Made by a program: the position numbers and the translations under genes. From the NCBI GenBank assembly GCA_029259455.1, contig JAPDIT010000056.1, positions 1-9,571 of the forward strand: a DNA stretch of 9,571 bases, given 5' to 3'. Numbering within the stretch: position 1 is the first letter of the stretch; each line of letters opens with the position of its first letter. Under the pieces are notes generated by a model. The model ran no database searches and was not told the DNA's origin. It worked only from the letters and a program-made list of their open reading frames with translations. Origin of the DNA: Archaeoglobi archaeon (lineage in GTDB: Archaea > Halobacteriota > Archaeoglobi > Archaeoglobales > Archaeoglobaceae). Below, one piece after another: positions 6,325 through 9,571 of this stretch.

Positions 6325-6972
6325 TCACGGAAAAAGGGCTTCCTCAACTACCCCCAGCTCAAATCCGGTGGTGTCTCTTCCCACCACATATCCTTTGGAA
6401 TTTGCAACAACTCCGGAACCCACCATGTCGGTTCCAAAGTTAACGGTTCCGGTCAGAACCTCCACTCCCGCGACTTCCTCAAGCCTCTTTACTTCCCACT
6501 CATTGATGTTGGGATTTGCCAATCCCCCTTTATTTGTTATAACAGCAGCCATACCGACTGTTTTTATACCGCCAACAGTCCCCTTGACAAGCTCTATGCC
6601 CAAAAAATCAGCTACTTTTTCCAGAATGCTGCTATCCATTTCGGGATTTGCAATTCCGCCCCTGTCATTTATAAGCAAATTATTTCCGAAGCACGTCATG
6701 GGAGTTTCGACAACCAACACGTCAAGCTTTTTTTCAAGTTCTTTAAGCTCCCCCGAAAGAATTTGATCGCTCACAACAGCTCCTCTGCTGTTCAAAGCCA
6801 TCATTGCACCAACAAGCTCTGAGCCAGCTATTTTAGTTACGATAACCTCAACCTCAAGTCTGCTCTTGATCGCCTCGATAAGTGGTTCGTGGTTTACACC
6901 AACCACCGCGTAATCTTCCGAAACCTTTGCGTAGAGTCCGATCAGTGGATTGCCATTAACAGCAACTTTCAT
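6325..6972 (-). CDS. eif6: Translation initiation factor 6 (aIF6)
   Basis: A 215-residue aIF6/eIF6. The factor binds the large ribosomal subunit and prevents premature joining with the small subunit; it also acts in late large-subunit maturation. The protein is a pentein made of five similar alpha/beta units, and repeat-like motifs can be seen: NSRGAVVS (61-68), NDRGGIANPEM (102-112), TNKGGLANPNI (146-156) and NSKGYVVGRDT (191-201). The opening VNGNPLIGLYAKV (5-17) is the first unit. The length is slightly shorter than the 220 or so typical of archaea. The ATG directly follows the TGA of the L31e gene (TGAATG), with only a weak GGAAGT farther upstream, so coupling to rpl31e is likely. The genes on either side both encode large-subunit proteins. 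Confidence 0.96.
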   Translation of the reverse strand: MKVAVNGNPLIGLYAKVSEDYAVVGVNHEPLIEAIKSRLEVEVIVTKIAGSELVGAMMALNSRGAVVSDQILSGELKELEKKLDVLVVETPMTCFGNNLLINDRGGIANPEMDSSILEKVADFLGIELVKGTVGGIKTVGMAAVITNKGGLANPNINEWEVKRLEEVAGVEVLTGTVNFGTDMVGSGVVANSKGYVVGRDTTGFELGVVEEALFP

Positions 6973-7239
6973 TCACGCTAGTTCGACTTCCACTATTCCG
7001 TCGTCGAACTTCACAGCCCTCACCCTTATCTTTGTCGGCGGTTTTTCAGCCCCTCTTTCCCAGATCTTCTCGTTTACAGCGGTGTCAAGCTTCACGTTCT
7101 CAGGTTCAACCTTCATGTGTCTGCTGAGGAACTTTCTCACATACTTTGCTGCCTTCTTAGCCCTGAGCCATCTCGGATACCTTCTCATCTTGTGCCTGAG
7201 CCTTATCGAGTAAACCCTCTCTAAGACGACCTTTGCCAT
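6973..7239 (-). CDS. rpl31e: 50S ribosomal protein L31e
   Basis: An 88-residue L31e family protein, starting MAKVVLERVYSIRLR. It is a large-subunit protein that in known archaeal and eukaryotic ribosomes sits beside the polypeptide exit tunnel and contacts nascent-chain factors. Typical features are the basic RAKKAAKYVRKFLSRHMK block (26-43) and NEKIWERGAEKPPTKIRVR (56-74). The ATG at 7239 is preferred because a perfect GAGGTGA lies 5 nt upstream. An in-frame GTG at 7248, which would add three residues, is part of that SD. The gene follows rpl39e by 10 nt and its stop abuts the eIF6 start. Together with L39e and FtsY, it links this operon to exit-tunnel and targeting functions. Confidence 0.95.
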   Translation of the reverse strand: MAKVVLERVYSIRLRHKMRRYPRWLRAKKAAKYVRKFLSRHMKVEPENVKLDTAVNEKIWERGAEKPPTKIRVRAVKFDDGIVEVELA

Positions 7240-7244
7240 TGCCT

Positions 7245-7251
7245 TCACCTC
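7245..7251 (-). promoter_or_regulatory. Ribosome binding site deciding the rpl31e start
   Basis: The minus strand carries GAGGTGA, overlapping the TGA stop of rpl39e and ending 5 nt before the ATG at 7239. It is a strong anti-SD match. The GTG within it is the apparent but unlikely alternative start. Confidence 0.65.
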
Positions 7252-7402
7252 ACACCTTTAACCTGCTACTTCTCCAGTGTCTCCTCTTTGGGCTCCCAAA
7301 TACACTCCTCTTCGTCTTCACTGTAATCCAGACAGGAGCTCTTCTGTTCTGCTTTAAGGCCTTTGCCAGTCTCTTCTTAACGCCAACAGTCTTCTTCCCC
7401 AT
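7250..7402 (-). CDS. rpl39e: 50S ribosomal protein L39e
   Basis: A 50-residue, strongly basic protein: MGKKTVGVKKRLAKALKQ, then NRRAPVWITVKTKRS, ending with the family signature SPKRRHWRSSRLKV. L39e lies in the wall of the polypeptide exit tunnel of the archaeal/eukaryotic large subunit. The signature KRRHWRRSKLK-type ending and the length (about 50 residues in the family) make this call firm despite the small size. The start ATG at 7402 is preceded by GGAAGTGAT, which contains the TGA stop of the PDCD5-like gene; the gap is 4 nt. The stop lies 10 nt before the rpl31e start. It belongs to the same presumed transcript as its neighbours. Confidence 0.95.
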   Translation of the reverse strand: MGKKTVGVKKRLAKALKQNRRAPVWITVKTKRSVFGSPKRRHWRSSRLKV

Positions 7403-7406
7403 AGTA

Positions 7407-7733
7407 TCACTTCCTTATGATTCTGGTTTCCCTCTTCTTGGGCTGAACCCTTTTCAAAATCTCAACGAGCATTTTATCGGTTATCCTGCTCTGAATTCTA
7501 CCTGCCTGTGCCAGATAGATAAGCTGGTTCTCAACTGCTTCAGCAATTTCAGGATGGGCTAATTTTAAGCGTGAAAGTCTCTCCTTTGCTTCAGGTTCAA
7601 GAATTGCCCTAAGAATTGCCTTCTTCTGAGCTTCTACCTGTCTTTTCATCTCCTCCTTCTGCAATTCCTCAAGCTCCTTCTGCCTCTGCAGCTCCATCAG
7701 CTTCCTTCGTCTGATCTCTTCCAGTTCATCCAT
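7407..7733 (-). CDS. PDCD5-family DNA-binding protein
   Basis: A 108-residue homologue of eukaryotic PDCD5 (TFAR19), found throughout archaea as a small DNA-binding protein of uncertain role. The N-terminal third is a charged helix (MDELEEIRRRKLMELQRQ, then Glu/Lys/Gln-rich to about 38). The folded helical core contains AILRAILEPEAKERLSRLKL (39-58) and IQSRITDKMLVEIL (80-93), both family hallmarks. A basic tail follows (KKRETRIIRK). I place the start at ATG 7733, since GAGGGTGG lies 5 nt upstream. In-frame TTG 7748 and GTG 7742 would add a short MRVVF-type extension but overlap this SD and the S19e stop. Position between S19e and L39e suggests co-expression with ribosomes; a translation-related role would be inference. 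Confidence 0.93.
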   Translation of the reverse strand: MDELEEIRRRKLMELQRQKELEELQKEEMKRQVEAQKKAILRAILEPEAKERLSRLKLAHPEIAEAVENQLIYLAQAGRIQSRITDKMLVEILKRVQPKKRETRIIRK

Positions 7734-7738
7734 AAAAA

Positions 7739-7746
7739 CCACCCTC
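7739..7746 (-). promoter_or_regulatory. Ribosome binding site deciding the PDCD5-like gene start
   Basis: The minus strand reads GAGGGTGG, ending 5 nt before the ATG at 7733. Its first two bases are the last two of the S19e TGA stop. The in-frame GTG inside it and the TTG just before it are therefore poor starts. Confidence 0.5.
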
Positions 7747-8188
7747 AATACTTTTCGAGGGCAGGAATCTTAGAAACAAGCTCAGATTTGAGTTCTGTTG
7801 CAACTTTGTCGAGGAATGACCTCCCCATCGGAGTTACAACTCTACCCTCCCTTGTCTTCTTCACAAAGCCGAGCTGCTCAAGCTGATGGAGGGCGTTCCT
7901 TACTATCGCCCCGCTTCCCTTTCTGAATTTCGGTGGCTTGGATCCCCTCCTTTTTCTCCCGCCGTAGAATGTTCTCAGCCTCTCGATGCCAACTGGGCCG
8001 TCAATGTAAACTCTTCTGAATATCGAGGCAAGTCTTATGTACCACCAGTCATCCTGCTCTGGACTTCTCTCCTTGTGGACACCTGTCTTCACATACTTCG
8101 CCCACTCAGGAGGAGCGACCATATCCTTCAATCTTTCGGCAACCCTCTGAATTAGCAAATCCGCCGGAACATCATATACTGTCGCCAT
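7745..8188 (-). CDS. rps19e: 30S ribosomal protein S19e
   Basis: A 147-residue S19e family protein of the small ribosomal subunit, involved in head assembly and 3' maturation of small-subunit rRNA in eukaryotes. The all-helical, winged-helix-like fold is reflected by VPADLLIQRVAERLK (7-21), PPEWAKYVKTG (26-36) with the conserved aromatic pair, DDWWYIRLASIFRRVY (46-61) and the family block KGSGAIVRNALHQLEQLGFV (90-109). The ATG at 8188 is well defined by GAGGTGA about 5 nt upstream, which includes the TGA stop of the preceding YhbY-like gene. It is the second gene of the operon. The length matches archaeal S19e. Confidence 0.97.
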   Translation of the reverse strand: MATVYDVPADLLIQRVAERLKDMVAPPEWAKYVKTGVHKERSPEQDDWWYIRLASIFRRVYIDGPVGIERLRTFYGGRKRRGSKPPKFRKGSGAIVRNALHQLEQLGFVKKTREGRVVTPMGRSFLDKVATELKSELVSKIPALEKY

Positions 8189-8192
8189 ATCT

Positions 8193-8423
8193 TCACCTCT
8201 CGAAGGTTAGCACGAACCCTCTGAAATCAACGAGCCTACCCTTAACTTTTGAGGCTATCTCCTGGGCAAGCTCCTTTTTATCCTTACCAGACGACTCTCT
8301 GAAATTTCGGAGCATTCTAACCTTAACTACTCCACGCTTCTCAAGCAGGAAATTTATCTCGTTTATTAAGCTTTCCGTCACACCGTTTTTTCCAACATTT
8401 ATCGTTACCACGTCCTTCGCCAT
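8193..8423 (-). CDS. YhbY / CRM-domain RNA-binding protein
   Basis: A 76-residue stand-alone CRM (CRS1-YhbY) domain. Bacterial YhbY associates with pre-50S particles, and plant CRM proteins bind group II introns, so a role in rRNA folding or ribosome assembly is likely but not shown for archaea. The RNA-binding GxxG loop is present as GKNG (11-14), followed by VTESLINEINFLLEKRG (15-31), VKVRMLRN (33-40) and KELAQEIASKVKGRLVDFRG (50-69), matching the alpha-beta layout of the domain. The start at ATG 8423 has GGTGA (8431-8435) 7 nt upstream. It is the first gene of the 12-gene operon; its stop contributes to the SD for S19e. It is shorter than bacterial YhbY (about 97 residues), as expected for the archaeal form. 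Confidence 0.88.
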   Translation of the reverse strand: MAKDVVTINVGKNGVTESLINEINFLLEKRGVVKVRMLRNFRESSGKDKKELAQEIASKVKGRLVDFRGFVLTFER

Positions 8424-8483
8424 GTTCCATTCACCGATACCTACCCTACCGAACTCTTCTGATCAGGCTGTCTAAAAAATTTT
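8424..8483 (-). promoter_or_regulatory. Promoter and leader of the translation operon
   Basis: The 60 bp between the argC stop and the YhbY-like gene hold AAAAATTTTTTAGA on the minus strand (8471-8484), which could act as a weak TATA box. Transcription would start near 8450, giving a leader of about 25 nt with GGTGA. An 8-bp palindrome CTGATCAG (8459-8466) lies between the TATA-like element and the predicted start, where a repressor could act. A GGTAGGGTAGG tandem-like stretch (8440-8450) follows. Positions are inferred from motif spacing alone. Confidence 0.4.
8474..8479 (-). terminator. Oligo-T terminator after argC
   Basis: A T6 run on the minus strand begins 4 nt after the argC TGA. Intrinsic termination in archaea commonly relies on such runs without a stem. 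It overlaps the TATA-like element proposed for the next operon, so end and start signals are compressed into about 15 bp, and some read-through of argC transcripts into the operon is possible. Confidence 0.4.
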
Positions 8484-9482
8484 TCATGGGAAGAGTGGCG
8501 GAGTTCTAAGTCCAAGAGTTTCGTCAAAGCCCATCATCAGGTTCATGTTCTGAACCGCCTGTCCCGATGCCCCTTTCACGAGGTTATCGATGGCAGAAAC
8601 GACAACAACTCTGTCCTCTCCAGGATGGATGGAGATGTCGCAGAAGTTGCTTCCCCTAACCTGACTTAGAGAGACACTTTCCTGAATTCTGACAAAGAAG
8701 CAGTCCTTGTAAAAGTCCTCGTAAATCTGGTAAAGCTCGTCCTTCGTAAGCTCTCCACGCAGGAAGATGTGTGCATTTGTCAGAATTCCTCTCGAACCCG
8801 GAAAAACCTGAGGAGTGAAGGAGATTTTAATGTCCTGCTGGAGCTTGCCAAGCTCCTGAACCATCTCGTAGTAGTGGCGGTGCTCGGTGATCTTGTATGG
8901 CACTATCGACTCGTGCAAATTGGGGTAGTGTGTGAATGATGAGGGGGATTCTCCCGCTCCCGTGATGCCGCTCTTGCTGTCAAAAACAACTCTCTCAATC
9001 AGCTCAAGTTTTGCAAGCGGTGCTGCGGCGAGAATTGTGCTTGTGGGATAACAGCCCGGATTAGCGACGAGGTTTGCCTTTCTTATTTCATCTCTGTGAA
9101 GCTCGGTCAGACCGTAAACAGCTTCAAGGTAACCCTCATGCTTCTTGCCGTAAACTCTCTCGTAGGTTTCCCTGTCCAGCCTATAGTCGGCTGAGATGTC
9201 AACTACCTTTATTTCGCTATTCAGAAGCTCTGGGACATACTTCATCGCTTGTCCATGAGGAACTGCTGTGAAAACGATATCACAATCCATGAAGTTACTT
9301 AAGTCAGGGCTGCAGAACTCAAGGTCGTAAAATCCCTTCAGAAAACGGTGAATCTTACAGATTTTCTGACCCTCGTATCTTCTTGATGATGCTGCGATTA
9401 CCTCGGCTTCGGGGTGGTTAGCGAGGATTCTGAGCAGTTCAGAGCCAGTGTATCCGCTTGCCCCTATAATCCCTACCTTCAT
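8484..9482 (-). CDS. argC: N-acetyl-gamma-glutamyl-phosphate reductase
   Basis: A 332-residue ArgC. It reduces N-acetyl-glutamyl 5-phosphate to the semialdehyde with NADPH, the third step of arginine synthesis, in the cytoplasm. The NADP-binding glycine motif GASGYTG is at 7-13; the active-site cysteine is C144 in VANPGCYPT (139-147). SGITGAGESPS (171-181) and the HRH motif (201-203), which provides a conserved histidine, follow. The C-terminal HPGEDRVVVVSAIDNLVKGASGQAVQ region is typical. I chose ATG 9482 rather than the TTG at 9503, which would add seven residues. The ATG lies about 24 nt after a TATA-like CTTTATTTTG, giving a leaderless mRNA, and the protein then begins directly with the dinucleotide fold (MKVGIIGASG). 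Archaeal LysY relatives are similar, so a dual lysine/arginine role is possible but not indicated here. Confidence 0.97.
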   Translation of the reverse strand: MKVGIIGASGYTGSELLRILANHPEAEVIAASSRRYEGQKICKIHRFLKGFYDLEFCSPDLSNFMDCDIVFTAVPHGQAMKYVPELLNSEIKVVDISADYRLDRETYERVYGKKHEGYLEAVYGLTELHRDEIRKANLVANPGCYPTSTILAAAPLAKLELIERVVFDSKSGITGAGESPSSFTHYPNLHESIVPYKITEHRHYYEMVQELGKLQQDIKISFTPQVFPGSRGILTNAHIFLRGELTKDELYQIYEDFYKDCFFVRIQESVSLSQVRGSNFCDISIHPGEDRVVVVSAIDNLVKGASGQAVQNMNLMMGFDETLGLRTPPLFP

Positions 9483-9521
9483 GAGGAAAGAGTTAAGAGG
9501 CAAAATAAAGAGTTTTCTGAG
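9483..9521. promoter_or_regulatory. Divergent promoter region argC / DUF167-like gene
   Basis: Only 39 bp separate the two start codons. On the minus strand CTTTATTTTG (9501-9510) is a plausible TATA box for leaderless argC. No equally good TATA is visible for the plus-strand gene. The 8-bp direct repeat AAAGAGTT occurs at 9487-9494 and 9507-9514, 20 bp apart, about two helical turns, and flanks the TATA-like element. Confidence 0.45.
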
Positions 9522-9571
9522 ATGTCAAAAATAGAGGATGCAGTAAAAGAGGTTAAGGACGGCGTTCTCAT
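9522..9571 (+). CDS. Probable DUF167 (UPF0235) family protein, N-terminal fragment
   Basis: An open frame from ATG 9522 runs off the right edge. The 16 complete codons give MSKIEDAVKEVKDGVL. The pattern of an acidic/basic helix followed by a DGV motif resembles the opening of archaeal UPF0235/DUF167 proteins, small proteins of unknown function. From memory a UPF0235 gene lies beside argC in Archaeoglobus fulgidus, which supports the call. The fragment is too short for certainty. No SD or clear TATA is visible. Confidence 0.6.
   Translation, partial: MSKIEDAVKEVKDGVL

Noticed and set aside
7401..7409. PDCD5-like gene fused to or frameshifted against L39e
   Set aside because: The TGA stop, 4-nt gap and SD are intact, and both products have normal family lengths.
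1..9571. tRNA or rRNA genes, CRISPR arrays, insertion sequences
   Set aside because: I saw no regularly spaced repeats, no transposase-like frames, no terminal inverted repeats and no tRNA-like T-loop patterns in the short intergenic gaps. Nearly all of the window is coding.

Overview
The window looks like the chromosome of a hyperthermophilic euryarchaeon of the Archaeoglobus type. It has archaeal/eukaryotic-type ribosomal proteins (S19e, L31e, L39e, L18a/LX), eIF6, prefoldin alpha, a PDCD5-like protein and an RFC small subunit. A coenzyme F420 gene (cofC), a wyosine gene (taw3) and a beta-oxidation acyl-CoA dehydrogenase complete the picture. From memory, the gene order resembles Archaeoglobus fulgidus around loci AF_2057 to AF_2072; I could not run a search to confirm this.

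Layout. (1) Positions 1-111: the N-terminus of an unrecognised minus-strand gene. It is followed by a 217-bp divergent intergenic region with a perfect GC-rich hairpin and TATA-like elements. (2) Positions 329-2550: two plus-strand genes, an acyl-CoA dehydrogenase and a DUF373 membrane protein, separated by only 32 bp that hold both a T-run terminator and a TATA box. (3) Positions 2509-8423: twelve tightly packed minus-strand genes, read from right to left: YhbY/CRM protein, S19e, PDCD5-like, L39e, L31e, eIF6, L18a/LX, prefoldin alpha, FtsY, CofC, RfcS, Taw3. All junctions overlap or are 13 nt or less, so this is very probably one transcript of about 5.9 kb. (4) Positions 8484-9482: argC on the minus strand, with its own promoter and an oligo-T stop. 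(5) Positions 9522-9571: the start of a divergent plus-strand gene, probably of the DUF167 (UPF0235) family.

How the genes fit together. The long operon makes ribosome parts (S19e, L39e, L31e, L18a), a subunit-joining factor (eIF6), an RNA-binding protein probably involved in ribosome assembly (YhbY/CRM), a chaperone subunit (prefoldin alpha) and the SRP receptor (FtsY). Much of it is therefore machinery at or near the ribosome exit tunnel. The distal genes serve F420 synthesis, DNA replication and tRNA-Phe modification. Upstream junctions mostly carry Shine-Dalgarno (SD) sequences, often built into the preceding TGA stop. The last three genes lack SD sequences and appear to rely on stop/start overlap or, for rfcS, perhaps an internal leaderless promoter.

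This is mostly well-conserved core archaeal DNA. I see no mobile elements, CRISPR, tRNA or rRNA genes. The least understood items are the DUF373 protein, the partial gene at the left edge with its hairpin, and the regulatory architecture of the operon.
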